NCBI GenBank assembly: GCA_045587965.1
Contig: JAZNDH010000003.1
Coordinates: forward strand, 1 to 64,000
Source of the DNA: Congzhengia sp045587965
GTDB lineage: Bacteria > Bacillota > Clostridia > UBA1381 > UBA9506
Direction of reading: 5' to 3'
Length of the DNA: 64,000 bases
The position numbers were made by a program, and so were the translations under genes. Below, piece after piece: positions 32,836-41,414 of the stretch. Under the pieces are notes generated by a model. That model was not told where the DNA came from. It saw only the letters and a program-made list of their open reading frames with translations, and did not search any database. Within the stretch, counting starts at the first letter, position 1, and each line of letters begins with the position of its first letter.

Positions 32836-32868
32836 CAAAAACTGTGGGGTACCCCCACAGTTTTTGTT
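32834..32868. terminator. Terminator after the tandem OB-fold gene
   Basis: 16-bp arms 32834-32849 / 32853-32868 with a 3-nt loop and T tract. Confidence 0.9.
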
Positions 32869-32940
32869 ATTTAATGTAAACTAAGCCTTGCTGAAATCGA
32901 CTTGTATTTGATATTATTTTGTCTATTTCATAATGATATT

Positions 32941-32975
32941 ATAAATTTTCGCAACTGTTGGTTGCGAAAATTTAT
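32941..32975. promoter_or_regulatory. Perfect 15-bp palindrome upstream of XRE-glmM, candidate operator
   Basis: ATAAATTTTCGCAAC (32941-32955) and its exact reverse complement (32961-32975) with a 5-bp spacer, ending 11 bp before the -35 of the XRE-glmM promoter. No T tract follows and no gene ends here, so it is a better operator than terminator. Confidence 0.6.
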
Positions 32976-32986
32976 AGAAAAGTTGC

Positions 32987-33015
32987 TTGAACTGTTGTAA
33001 AAAGTTTGATATCAT
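32987..33015 (+). promoter_or_regulatory. Promoter of XRE-glmM
   Basis: -35 TTGAAC (32987-32992), 17-bp spacer, -10 TATCAT (33010-33015). Confidence 0.6.
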
Positions 33016-33067
33016 CATACATAAGCAGTAATAATATATAAATATAGAATTTTTATATAGAAAGGTT

Positions 33068-34699
33068 ATGAGATTTATGACAATAGGCGAAAAAATCGCA
33101 AAATTACGTGTAGCCGAGAACATTTCTCAGGAACAGCTTGCTGAAAAAATTTCAGTATCCAGACAATCTATTTCCAAGTGGGAAATGAACCAGAGCTATC
33201 CGCAAATCGATAACGTGCTTCAATTATGTGAGATATTTAACATATCAACAGATGAGCTTTTGTGTGAAAATATTCCAATAAAATCAAAAAACGAAGAAAA
33301 ATCACAGGGTAACAAATATTTTGGTACAGATGGTTTTCGTGGGGAAGCAAACGGCGAGCTCACATCGATGCACGCATATAAGGTTGGCAGATTTTTAGGC
33401 TGGTATTTTTCGTCGGCGCTTTCAGGCTGTGAAAAGGCAAACTACCGCCCGAAAATTGTTATAGGTAAGGATACAAGACGTTCAAGCTATATGCTTGAAT
33501 ACTCTTTAGTTGCAGGCATAACAGCATCAGGTGCTGATGCTTATATGCTTCACGTTACAACAACTCCGAGCGTTTCTTATGTTACACGTCAGGATGAATT
33601 TGACTGTGGTATAATGATTACGGCATCACATAATCCGTTTTATGACAACGGAATAAAAGTAATTAATAAGTACGGCGAAAAATTAGACGATGCAACAACA
33701 GCTCTTATCGAAGCATATATTGACGGCGATTTAAAGACACTCGGTGTAAACGGAACAGATTTGCCATTGGCACGAAGAGAAAAAATCGGCTGTATTGTCG
33801 ACTACGCTTCAGGCAGAAATCGTTATGTAGGATATTTAATATCGCTTGCTTCTCATTCCTATAAAAATTTGAAAATTGCTATAGACTGTGCAAACGGTGC
33901 ATCGTGGATGATTGCAAAATCAGTATTTGGGGCATTGGGTGCACAAACAATAGTAATTGGTGCTGAGCCTGACGGAATAAACGTAAACACCGATTGTGGC
34001 TCAACACATATAGAAAAGCTGTGCAAAGTTGTTAAAGAGCAACACGCTGACGTAGGCTTTGCCTTTGATGGCGATGCCGACAGATGTATTGCGGTAGATG
34101 AAAACGGAAATGTAATTGACGGCGACATAATGATGTACATTTTAGGTAACAGACTCAAAAGAAGGGGAATGTTAAATGATAACACAGTAGTTGCAACCAT
34201 TATGTCAAACAGCGGTTTGTTTGCATCATTAGAAGAAGCTGGTATGAAATGTGTTCAGACAACAGTCGGCGACCGCTTTGTATATGAGTGTATGCAGGAA
34301 AATGACTATAGCTTAGGCGGAGAACAGTCAGGTCATATTATACTCAAAAAATATGCAACAACAGGCGATGGCTTGCTTACTGCTATTATGATAACAGAAG
34401 AAATTTGTGACCGGAAATTACTCTTAGGAAAGCTTTCCGAGCCTGTGAAACTATATCCGCAGTATATGAAAAACATTAGAGTAAAGGATAAAGAAATAGC
34501 TTTAAATGACGAAGAAGTATTAAAGGAAAAAGCATCCGTTGAAGAGGAAATCGGCGGAAAGGGCAGAGTTTTACTTCGTAAAAGCGGAACAGAACCTGTA
34601 GTTCGTGTTATGGTTGAATGTGAAGATGAAAAGCTTTGCGAAGTATATGTAAACAGAATAGCAGATGTTATTATTGAAAGGGGACATTCTGTTGAATAA
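33068..34699 (+). CDS. glmM: Fusion of an XRE helix-turn-helix domain to phosphoglucosamine mutase (GlmM)
   Basis: 543 aa; ATG 33077 is an alternative start with wider spacing from AAAGG. Residues about 5-65 form an XRE HTH (GEKIAKLRVAENISQEQLAE, SVSRQSISKWE). After a short linker, residue 83 begins a complete alpha-D-phosphohexomutase: KYFGTDGFRG, the phosphoserine loop TASHNP (Ser187), metal loop DGDADR (334-339), sugar loop GEQSGH and phosphate loop RKSGTEP. GEQSGH and the N-terminal motif favour GlmM, which makes glucosamine-1-phosphate for UDP-GlcNAc and peptidoglycan. The next gene overlaps it and encodes a matching acetyltransferase. An enzyme carrying its own DNA-binding domain suggests autoregulation. 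Confidence 0.9.
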   Translation: MRFMTIGEKIAKLRVAENISQEQLAEKISVSRQSISKWEMNQSYPQIDNVLQLCEIFNISTDELLCENIPIKSKNEEKSQGNKYFGTDGFRGEANGELTSMHAYKVGRFLGWYFSSALSGCEKANYRPKIVIGKDTRRSSYMLEYSLVAGITASGADAYMLHVTTTPSVSYVTRQDEFDCGIMITASHNPFYDNGIKVINKYGEKLDDATTALIEAYIDGDLKTLGVNGTDLPLARREKIGCIVDYASGRNRYVGYLISLASHSYKNLKIAIDCANGASWMIAKSVFGALGAQTIVIGAEPDGINVNTDCGSTHIEKLCKVVKEQHADVGFAFDGDADRCIAVDENGNVIDGDIMMYILGNRLKRRGMLNDNTVVATIMSNSGLFASLEEAGMKCVQTTVGDRFVYECMQENDYSLGGEQSGHIILKKYATTGDGLLTAIMITEEICDRKLLLGKLSEPVKLYPQYMKNIRVKDKEIALNDEEVLKEKASVEEEIGGKGRVLLRKSGTEPVVRVMVECEDEKLCEVYVNRIADVIIERGHSVE

Positions 34700-35357
34700 G
34701 CTTATAAAAACAAAGGAGTTATTTGATTGTAAAACTCCATATTTAGAAGAACTTTTTAATTCTTGTGAATTTCCTTGGGAAATGTTACCTGAAATCAAAA
34801 AATATATTAATGAACTTATTGAAAAAGGAATAGACGGTTACACCGAGATTAAAAAAGGCGTTTTAGTAGGAGAAAATGTAAAAATCTACGAAACTGTAAC
34901 AATAGAAGCACCTGCAATTATAGGCGAAGGCACAGAAATACGCCCCGGAGCTTTTATAAGGGGAAATGTAATAACGGGAAAAAACTGTGTTTTAGGAAAT
35001 TCTTCTGAGTTTAAAAATTGCATTCTGTTAGATAATGTTCAGGCACCGCACTACAATTATGTAGGCGATTCAATCCTTGGAAATAAGTCGCATTTGGGTG
35101 CGGGTTCAATTTGTTCTAACTTAAAAACAGATGGAAAGCCCGTAGTTATCCACGGCGATAAGGAATATGAAACAGGTTTAAGAAAAATCGGTGGAATTTT
35201 AGCAGATGGTGCAGATGTAGGATGCGGATGCGTATTAAATCCAGGAACTGTTTTAGGGAAAAATACATCAGTTTATCCACTGAATTCTCTAAGAGGAGTT
35301 TTTCCTGCAGATTGCATTGTAAAATCTCAGGAAAATGTAGTTAAAAGAATAAAGTAA
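34692..35357 (+). CDS. Left-handed beta-helix acetyltransferase, GlmU C-terminal-domain type
   Basis: 221 aa from TTG 34692 (AAAGGGG 8 nt upstream), overlapping the XRE-glmM stop by 8 bp. Hexapeptide repeats run from about residue 60 to 215 (GVLVGENVKI, PAIIGEGTEIRPGAFIRGNV, GNSSEFKNCIL, HYNYVGDSILGNKSHLGAGSICSNLK, GADVGCGCVLNPGTVLG). HYNYVGDS and the Asn-rich loop are those of the acetyl-CoA:glucosamine-1-phosphate transferase domain of GlmU. It lacks a uridylyltransferase domain. Coupled to GlmM, it would convert GlcN-1-P to GlcNAc-1-P; the uridylyltransferase must come from elsewhere. Confidence 0.85.
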   Translation: MNKLIKTKELFDCKTPYLEELFNSCEFPWEMLPEIKKYINELIEKGIDGYTEIKKGVLVGENVKIYETVTIEAPAIIGEGTEIRPGAFIRGNVITGKNCVLGNSSEFKNCILLDNVQAPHYNYVGDSILGNKSHLGAGSICSNLKTDGKPVVIHGDKEYETGLRKIGGILADGADVGCGCVLNPGTVLGKNTSVYPLNSLRGVFPADCIVKSQENVVKRIK

Positions 35358-35369
35358 CATAAAATAAAC

Positions 35370-35407
35370 GATGCTGTAGCGTTGGCCACCGCTACAGCAT
35401 CTTTTTT
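35370..35407. terminator. Shared terminator, CTGTAG/CTACAG type
   Basis: GATGCTGTAGCG (35370-35381) / CGCTACAGCATC (35390-35401), then TTTTTT; lies between convergent genes. Confidence 0.88.
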
Positions 35408-35416
35408 ATACAGACG

Positions 35417-37225
35417 TTATTTATAAGGTTTATACATAGGACCATAAGATGCGCAGGCTCTGTAGTCAGCGCCTTCTTTATCCATACCAAATGCGTTCCA
35501 TGCCGCTGGCCTAAATATTTTTTCTTCAGGAACATTGTGCATACAAACAGGAATTCTTAGCATTGAGCACATTGTGATTAAGTCAGCACCGATGTGTCCG
35601 TAAGAAATTGCACCGTGGTTAGCACCCCAGTTATTCATCACTTCATAAGCAGTTTTAAATGGGCTGCCTTCCTTTCCGTCACATCTTGGAGCAAACCAAG
35701 TGCAAGGCCATGTGTAGTCTGTTCTCTTCCAGAGAGCGTCAGATACGTCAGCAGGTAAACCTACTGTCCAGCCTTCTGCAATCTGCAATACAGGACCTAA
35801 GCCTTTTACAAGGTTAAGTCTAATCATTGTAGCAGGCATTGTAGCTGTTGTCTCAAACCTTGATGAGAAACCGCCTCCACGGAAATATCCAAGGTCAGCC
35901 ATATTCCAGGTTGTAGCGTTCATTATAGCATCCTGGTCTTCTTGTGTGATTTCATACCAAGGCTTCATAACTGGATTGCCGTTCTCATCCTTTGCTTCAG
36001 CATTAGCATCTAAGCAACAAGCACCTGAGTTAATAAGGTGAATAACACCATTAGCAGCCTTAGCTTCGTCCGTGATTTCGTAGCCTGTAACACGCTTGAT
36101 AGCGTCACCACTCCAGTAAGTACGAACATCGGCAAACATCTGCGCTCTGTTTGTGAGCAATTTCATAAACAGCATACCAAGACCGTTTAATACGTCGTTT
36201 TCTGTAGCTAAAATGTATGGTTCTCTTGCGCCGTTCCAGTCAAATGATGTATTTAAAACAGCCTCTGCAAAGTCACCATTTGGGTAAAAGTCAGTCCATT
36301 GACGTTGTCCCTGGAAGCCTGCAGCAATAGCGTTGTGACCAACAGCTTCTTCTTCACAGCCTTCAGGAAGATTAGCGTTACCATTCATTAAGTCCTGAAT
36401 AATAACTGCCATTTTAACAACGAATTCAAACTGTTCTTCTTTTTCTTTGTCTGTTATTTGCATATTTTCAGGGTTTTTGTCAAAGCCCATTTTACAGGTT
36501 TTTTTAGCCCATGCTAAAGCTTTTTTAAATTCAGCTTCGTCATAGATGCCCTCTGTCATTCTTCTGATGATTTCTACCTCGTCAACAGATTCAACTCTCA
36601 TACCAAGATAAGATTCAATGAAATCAGAGTCAATTATTGAACCGCCGATACCCATACAGATTGAACCAATCTGTAAGTATGATTTACCGCGCATTGAAGC
36701 AGCAGCAACAGCAGCACGACCGAATCTTAATAATTTCTCTTCAACATCTGCAGGGATTGTTGTATCTGCCAAATCCTGAACCTCGTGAGCATAGATGCCG
36801 AATGCAGGAAGACCTTTTTGCGCATGTGTAGCCAAAACCGATGCAAGATATACTGCACCGGGACGTTCTGTGCCATTAAAGCCCCATACGCCTTTGATTG
36901 TCTGTGGGTCCATATCCATTGTTTCTGAACCGTAGCACCAACAAGGTGTAACTGTAAGAGTGATGTCAACTCCTGCTTTTTTGAATTTATCTGCACAAGC
37001 CGCAGATTCAGCAACACGACCGATTGTTGTGTCAGCAATAACAACCTTAACAGGTTCGCCGTTTGAATATTTTAAGTTTTCTTCGAATAATTTTTTTGCG
37101 GCCTTAGCCATATTCATTGTCTGAATTTCTAAAGACTCTCTAACCTTTAAAGGACCGCGGCGGCCGTCGATTGTGGGGCGAATGCCTATTACCGGATAAT
37201 CGCCGATAAGTCTTGATTTTGCCAT
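35417..37225 (-). CDS. fucI: L-fucose isomerase
   Basis: 602 aa, slightly above the usual 590. Starts PVIGIRPTIDGRRGPLKVRESLE, the FucI signature; GAVYLASVLATHAQKGLPAFGIY, YLQIGSICMGIGGS, the metal-binding Glu and Asp region (TENDVLNGLGMLF, DVRTYWSG) and the C-terminal NNWGANHGAISYGHIGAD are all present. Mn-dependent aldose-ketose isomerase converting L-fucose to L-fuculose (also D-arabinose). No kinase, aldolase, permease or regulator of the fucose pathway is adjacent. It has its own promoter and a long leader with a hairpin. Confidence 0.95.
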   Translation of the reverse strand: MAKSRLIGDYPVIGIRPTIDGRRGPLKVRESLEIQTMNMAKAAKKLFEENLKYSNGEPVKVVIADTTIGRVAESAACADKFKKAGVDITLTVTPCWCYGSETMDMDPQTIKGVWGFNGTERPGAVYLASVLATHAQKGLPAFGIYAHEVQDLADTTIPADVEEKLLRFGRAAVAAASMRGKSYLQIGSICMGIGGSIIDSDFIESYLGMRVESVDEVEIIRRMTEGIYDEAEFKKALAWAKKTCKMGFDKNPENMQITDKEKEEQFEFVVKMAVIIQDLMNGNANLPEGCEEEAVGHNAIAAGFQGQRQWTDFYPNGDFAEAVLNTSFDWNGAREPYILATENDVLNGLGMLFMKLLTNRAQMFADVRTYWSGDAIKRVTGYEITDEAKAANGVIHLINSGACCLDANAEAKDENGNPVMKPWYEITQEDQDAIMNATTWNMADLGYFRGGGFSSRFETTATMPATMIRLNLVKGLGPVLQIAEGWTVGLPADVSDALWKRTDYTWPCTWFAPRCDGKEGSPFKTAYEVMNNWGANHGAISYGHIGADLITMCSMLRIPVCMHNVPEEKIFRPAAWNAFGMDKEGADYRACASYGPMYKPYK

Positions 37226-37282
37226 AATATCTTCCCTCCATAATATATAAATTTTGTAAAATTGAACACATAAGTGTTAGAG

Positions 37283-37313
37283 TAGTAAGATTGGTATTCA
37301 AATATTCTTACTA
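37283..37313 (-). promoter_or_regulatory. Inverted repeat in the fucI leader
   Basis: TAGTAAGA (37283-37290) / TCTTACTA (37306-37313), about 30-60 nt after the predicted transcript start and 57 bp before the fucI ATG; candidate operator or leader hairpin. Confidence 0.5.
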
Positions 37314-37345
37314 TATGTAACATATTCACAAAACACAACAAATTT

Positions 37346-37374
37346 ATTATATAATATTTTATGCAAAAAGTCAA
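37346..37374 (-). promoter_or_regulatory. Promoter of fucI
   Basis: Minus strand: -35 TTGACT (37374-37369), 17-bp spacer, -10 TATAAT (37351-37346); leader about 115 nt. Confidence 0.85.
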
Positions 37375-37398
37375 CGGAATTAGTTAAAAATAAAATGT

Positions 37399-37437
37399 AA
37401 AAATAAGGCTGCAGTATATACTGCAGCCTTATTTTTT
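37399..37437 (-). terminator. Terminator of the lipoprotein gene
   Basis: AATAAGGCTGCAGTA / TACTGCAGCCTTATT with flanking A and T runs (arms about 37402-37416 and 37419-37433). Confidence 0.85.
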
Positions 37438-37873
37438 AGTCGATATATCCGTCGTATTTTGGTGGTTTGCAGGTTGGACACTGTCTGAAAGCCAACGCCT
37501 GCACCATTTCCCATGCCATAACCTGAGATTCTGTGTCGTCTAATTCTTTGCAATTTTCTAAGTGATAGCAAATGCTTGTTTCGTCTGTTCCGCCGCTCAA
37601 AATAATTTTTACTTTTGGCTTGTCGCTGTTGTCAGTGGTGTTTTTGTCAGATGGAACAGGGTCGTTAGCCGGACTGGTTTGTTTTGGTGGAGTTTTTGGA
37701 GAAACATCCTTTACTTCTGCTTCTTTCTTGGTACCAGGAGTAATTTCGGGTGTTTTATCTTCAGTAGCAACTGAAGGTGGGTTGTCGGTTTTCTCTTCTT
37801 CATTTTTACCGCAACCAGCCATAAAGCTCATAACTAAAATCAGAACCAAGCATAAACACAATAATTTTTTCAT
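37436..37873 (-). CDS. Putative lipoprotein with C-terminal Cys/His motif
   Basis: 145 aa. Signal peptide with lipobox-like MAGC (Cys21), then a low-complexity Pro/Thr/Lys/Asp linker (about 25-85) and a small C-terminal domain with CYHLENCKEL and FRQCPTCKPP. That C-H-C...C-x2-C-K-P-P arrangement is the small metal-binding fold (Ada-like) found at the end of many secreted Clostridium and Bacillus proteins. Function unknown; it lies 12 bp downstream of proS on the same strand and is probably co-transcribed. Confidence 0.78.
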   Translation of the reverse strand: MKKLLCLCLVLILVMSFMAGCGKNEEEKTDNPPSVATEDKTPEITPGTKKEAEVKDVSPKTPPKQTSPANDPVPSDKNTTDNSDKPKVKIILSGGTDETSICYHLENCKELDDTESQVMAWEMVQALAFRQCPTCKPPKYDGYID

Positions 37874-37885
37874 AATGCTCTCTCC

Positions 37886-39586
37886 TTATAAATTTTCCTT
37901 AATATAGGAAACTGCGCTCTGTATTGCATCGTCAACACTCTTATCAGAGCTTTGGTCATCTGTTCTTAATTTGTATTCACAAATACCATCAGCTGCTTTT
38001 TTACCTATTGTAATTCTTACAGGAATACCTATTAAATCGGCATCTTTAAACTTAACACCTGCACGTTCTTCTCGGTCATCAATTAAGGTTTCTATCCCCT
38101 GAGACTTTAATTCTTTGTAAACTTTTTCAGCTAATGTAAGCTGTGTTTCGTCTTTTGTGTTAACTGGAACGACAATCGCCTGATAAGGTGCAATAGGAAC
38201 GGGCCAAACAAGACCATTTTCATCGCTGAACTGCTCGATTGTAGCAGCGATTGTACGACTTACGCCAATGCCATAGCAACCCATAATCATTGTCTGTGAT
38301 TTGCCGTTTTCTTCTAAGTATGTGCAATCCAAGGCTTCTGTGTATTTTGTGCCGAGTTTAAAAATATGACCGACTTCAATGCCCTGTGTTGTTTCAATAG
38401 GCTTTTTACACTTAGGACAAGGGTCGCCTGCAACAATTACACGAACGTCAATAGTTTCAGCTTCAAAATCTTCAACATTTACATTAATAAAGTGGTAGTC
38501 TGTTTCATTAGCACCAACGATAAAGTTAGACATCGAAGAAACTTCTCTATCCATAATAACAGGAACTTTAATTCCAATAGGACCTGCAAAGCCGACAGCC
38601 GCACCTGTTACTTCTGTAACTGTTTCAGGGGTAGCCAACATTAAATCATCAGCAGGAAATCCTAAGTGGTTAGCAAGCTTTACTTCATTTACTTCTCTGT
38701 CGCCGCGAACCATAACGGCAACAGTTTTTTCGTTAGCTGTGTAAATTAATGTTTTAACAAATTTGGTGCTGTCGGTATTTAAAAATGCTACTAATTCATC
38801 AATAGTTTTAACGTTGGGTGTGTGAATTTTTTTGCGTGTTTTTGGTGCTTCTTTTTCAGTTGGAACTAATATGCATTCTGCCTTTTCAACGTTAGCAGAG
38901 TAGTTACAATGCGGACAATGCGCGATTGTATCTTCGCCAACCTCTGATTTTACCATAAATTCCTGAGAGCCAGAGCCGCCCATTGCGCCTGTGTCGGCGT
39001 CAACAACTATGTAGTCAAGACCTAAACGCTCAAAAATTTTGCAATATGCGTCATACATTTTAGAGTATGATGCATCTAAGCCTTCCCAGGTTCTGTCAAA
39101 GCTGTAAGCGTCCTTCATAACAAATTCTCGTGAACGGATAATTCCAAAGCGCGGACGGCTTTCGTCACGATACTTTGTTTGAATCTGGTATAGTGTAACA
39201 GGCAACTGACGATAAGATTTCAAACAAGATTTTACAGTATCTGTAAAGATTTCTTCGTGTGTTGGTCCCAAACAAAAATCTCTGCCGTTTCTGTCCTTTA
39301 ATTTAAACATATTAGGTCCGAAAATATCCCAACGACCTGATGCCTGATAAGATTCAGCAGGTAAAAGAGCAGACATTAAAAGCTCCTGAGCTCCTGCTTT
39401 ATCCATCTCTTCTCTTACAATATTTTCAATTTTTCTAAGCACACGATACCCTAAAGGTAAGTAAGAATAAACACCTGCAGCAAGCTTTCTAATCATACCG
39501 CCACGGAGCATGAGCTGATGGCTGATTGTTTCTGCTTCTGCCGGCACTTCTCTTAGAGTGCTTAAAAATAATTCTGACATTCTCAT
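37886..39586 (-). CDS. proS: Proline--tRNA ligase (bacterial type with editing insertion)
   Basis: 566 aa from ATG 39586, which starts MRMSELFLSTLREVPAEAE; a GTG at 39610 would extend it with unconserved residues. Class II synthetase: motif 2 (QIQTKYRDESRPRFGIIRSREFVMKDAYSF), the INS editing domain (about 225-395, TKFVKTLIYTANEK, GDREVNEVKLAN), motif 3 (CYGIGVSRTIAATIEQ) and a C-terminal anticodon-binding domain. It charges tRNA-Pro and hydrolyses Ala-tRNA-Pro. No T-box specifier region was recognised upstream. Confidence 0.98.
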   Translation of the reverse strand: MRMSELFLSTLREVPAEAETISHQLMLRGGMIRKLAAGVYSYLPLGYRVLRKIENIVREEMDKAGAQELLMSALLPAESYQASGRWDIFGPNMFKLKDRNGRDFCLGPTHEEIFTDTVKSCLKSYRQLPVTLYQIQTKYRDESRPRFGIIRSREFVMKDAYSFDRTWEGLDASYSKMYDAYCKIFERLGLDYIVVDADTGAMGGSGSQEFMVKSEVGEDTIAHCPHCNYSANVEKAECILVPTEKEAPKTRKKIHTPNVKTIDELVAFLNTDSTKFVKTLIYTANEKTVAVMVRGDREVNEVKLANHLGFPADDLMLATPETVTEVTGAAVGFAGPIGIKVPVIMDREVSSMSNFIVGANETDYHFINVNVEDFEAETIDVRVIVAGDPCPKCKKPIETTQGIEVGHIFKLGTKYTEALDCTYLEENGKSQTMIMGCYGIGVSRTIAATIEQFSDENGLVWPVPIAPYQAIVVPVNTKDETQLTLAEKVYKELKSQGIETLIDDREERAGVKFKDADLIGIPVRITIGKKAADGICEYKLRTDDQSSDKSVDDAIQSAVSYIKENL

Positions 39587-39952
39587 AAAGTTCAAGGCCT
39601 TTCTTCCCACTAAAATTTGCTGTCATTAAGCGTGGGTAAACTTAATGCAAAAATAAAATTACATTATATTATAATAATATGAAAGCACAAAAAAGTCAAC
39701 CTTTTAACAGAATTTTAGCGAAAATCACAAAAAAAGAGAAAAGAAAGAATATAAAAATATAAAAAATGAAATTTTAAGACTAAAAAAATTCAAAAAATAA
39801 AATCAAAATCCGACAATTCGGCTTAAAAAAAACAGAATTTGAAAAAATAATTAAAAAATATTACATTTTTTCGCTTGTATATATTGACAAATTAAGAAAT
39901 AAATATTATAATATGTATAAAATAAAAAAGTTTGACAGGAAGAGATGTAAAT
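39587..39952. other. 366-bp AT-rich intergenic region between divergent proS and citrate synthase
   Basis: About 39690-39880 is A-rich on the plus strand with no ORF, repeat or hairpin I can support. The right end holds the citrate synthase promoter (39884-39912). On the proS side the minus strand has a small CCCAC/GTGGG pairing (about 39605-39637) just before the ribosome site, but no T-box consensus. Confidence 0.6.
39884..39912 (+). promoter_or_regulatory. Consensus promoter of citrate synthase
   Basis: -35 TTGACA (39884-39889), 17-bp spacer, -10 TATAAT (39907-39912). Confidence 0.92.
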
Positions 39953-41314
39953 ATGAAAAGAGCAGAACAGGATATATATGCAGAAGCCTTTAGAAAATGG
40001 ACAAATGTAATTGAAGACAACACTTCGATTGCCCCTGATGCATACAACAACTATAAAGTAAAAAGGGGACTCCGTAACAGCGACGGCACAGGTGTTTTGG
40101 CGGGTTTAACCAGAATTGGTCAGGTTCATGGCTATATAATGTATGAAGACGAAAAAATTCCTGATGATGGAAAGCTCACTTATCGCGGTGTTGATGTTTT
40201 TGACATTGTTGGTGCTTGTGAAAGGGAAAACAGATTTGGCTATGAAGAAACCTGTTATCTTTTGTTGTTCGGAAAACTACCAACAAAAGCTGAGCTTTCA
40301 GATTTCAAAAAGTTTGTAGGCGAAATGCGAGCATTGCCCGATGGCTTCCGTGAATCGGTAATTATGTATTCGCCAAGCAATAACATAATGAATAATCTGG
40401 CTCGTTCAGTTCTGGCTATGTATTCTTACGACAACGACCCCGATTCAATAGATTTATATAACTTAATAAGACAGTCTATGCTTTTGTTTTCTCAGGTTCC
40501 AACGATGACAGCGTATGCCTATGAGGCAAAAAGACACTATTTTGACGGTAAGAGTCTCATTATTCACAATCCAAGACCTGAGCTTTCAACTGCTGAAAAT
40601 TTCTTATATATGATAAGACCTGACAATAATTTTACGGATTTAGAAGCAAAGGTGCTGGATTTGGCACTCGTTTTACACGCTGAACACGGCGGCGGTAACA
40701 ACTCAGCATTTACAACGAGAGTTGTTTCATCTTCTAATACTGATACATATTCTGCAATAGCGGCGGCTATCGGCTCACTAAAAGGACCTAAGCACGGCGG
40801 TGCGAACTGTAAGGTTGTAGAAATGGTTGAAGATTTTAAAGCAAGCCTTACAGATATTAACGATAAGGACCAGGTAGCCAACCATATTGAAAAATTGTTT
40901 AACAGAGAAGCCTTTGACAGAAGCGGACTTGTTTATGGTATGGGGCACGCAATTTATACAAATTCTGACCCGAGAGCAGTAGCTTTAAAGAGAAAAGCAG
41001 AAGAATTAGCTTATATTACAGGCAATATGAAGGAATTTAAGCTTTATAATTTAATTGAAGAATTAACCCCTGAAATTTTTGGAAAATATAAGGGTAAAAC
41101 AGCAATTTGTGCAAATGTTGACCTTTATTCAGGCTTTGTTTATAAGTGCCTGAATATTCCTACTGAGCTTTATACTCCTATTTTTGCTATTGCACGTATG
41201 GCAGGCTGGTGCGCTCACAGAATAGAAGAAATAATCTACGACGGAAAAATTATTCGTCCTGCATACAAAAGCGTATGCAAAAGCGATTTGTACATCCCAA
41301 TAGATGAAAGATAG
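39953..41314 (+). CDS. Citrate synthase
   Basis: 453 aa from ATG 39953 (AGGAAGAG upstream). The long clostridial citrate/2-methylcitrate synthase type: GLTRIGQVHGY, KLTYRGVDVFDI, LHAEHGGGNNSAF with the first catalytic His, SLKGPKHGGANCKVVEM with the second, and YGMGHAIYTNSDPRA with His and Asp near the active site. It condenses acetyl-CoA and oxaloacetate, here probably for glutamate synthesis in a partial citrate pathway. No aconitase or isocitrate dehydrogenase is adjacent. Confidence 0.93.
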   Translation: MKRAEQDIYAEAFRKWTNVIEDNTSIAPDAYNNYKVKRGLRNSDGTGVLAGLTRIGQVHGYIMYEDEKIPDDGKLTYRGVDVFDIVGACERENRFGYEETCYLLLFGKLPTKAELSDFKKFVGEMRALPDGFRESVIMYSPSNNIMNNLARSVLAMYSYDNDPDSIDLYNLIRQSMLLFSQVPTMTAYAYEAKRHYFDGKSLIIHNPRPELSTAENFLYMIRPDNNFTDLEAKVLDLALVLHAEHGGGNNSAFTTRVVSSSNTDTYSAIAAAIGSLKGPKHGGANCKVVEMVEDFKASLTDINDKDQVANHIEKLFNREAFDRSGLVYGMGHAIYTNSDPRAVALKRKAEELAYITGNMKEFKLYNLIEELTPEIFGKYKGKTAICANVDLYSGFVYKCLNIPTELYTPIFAIARMAGWCAHRIEEIIYDGKIIRPAYKSVCKSDLYIPIDER

Positions 41315-41316
41315 TT

Positions 41317-41346
41317 AAAAACGCGGTTAAGATTAACCGCGTTTTT
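41317..41346 (+). terminator. Terminator of citrate synthase
   Basis: ACGCGGTTAA (41321-41330) / TTAACCGCGT (41333-41342), then T run. Confidence 0.9.
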
Positions 41347-41414
41347 AATTTATAATGTTTACTAAATGCCACTTTTGTGGTACAATAATAAAAAGTCTTT
41401 TATGGGGTGTTGTT

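Noticed and set aside
37562..37907. Plus-strand frames opposite the lipoprotein gene
   Set aside because: Shadow frames: the minus-strand frame has signal peptide, lipobox, SD and terminator.
39601..39931. T-box leader for proS (also looked for at serS, alaS and cysK)
   Set aside because: No T-box consensus or specifier stem could be found; alaS and serS leaders are too short.
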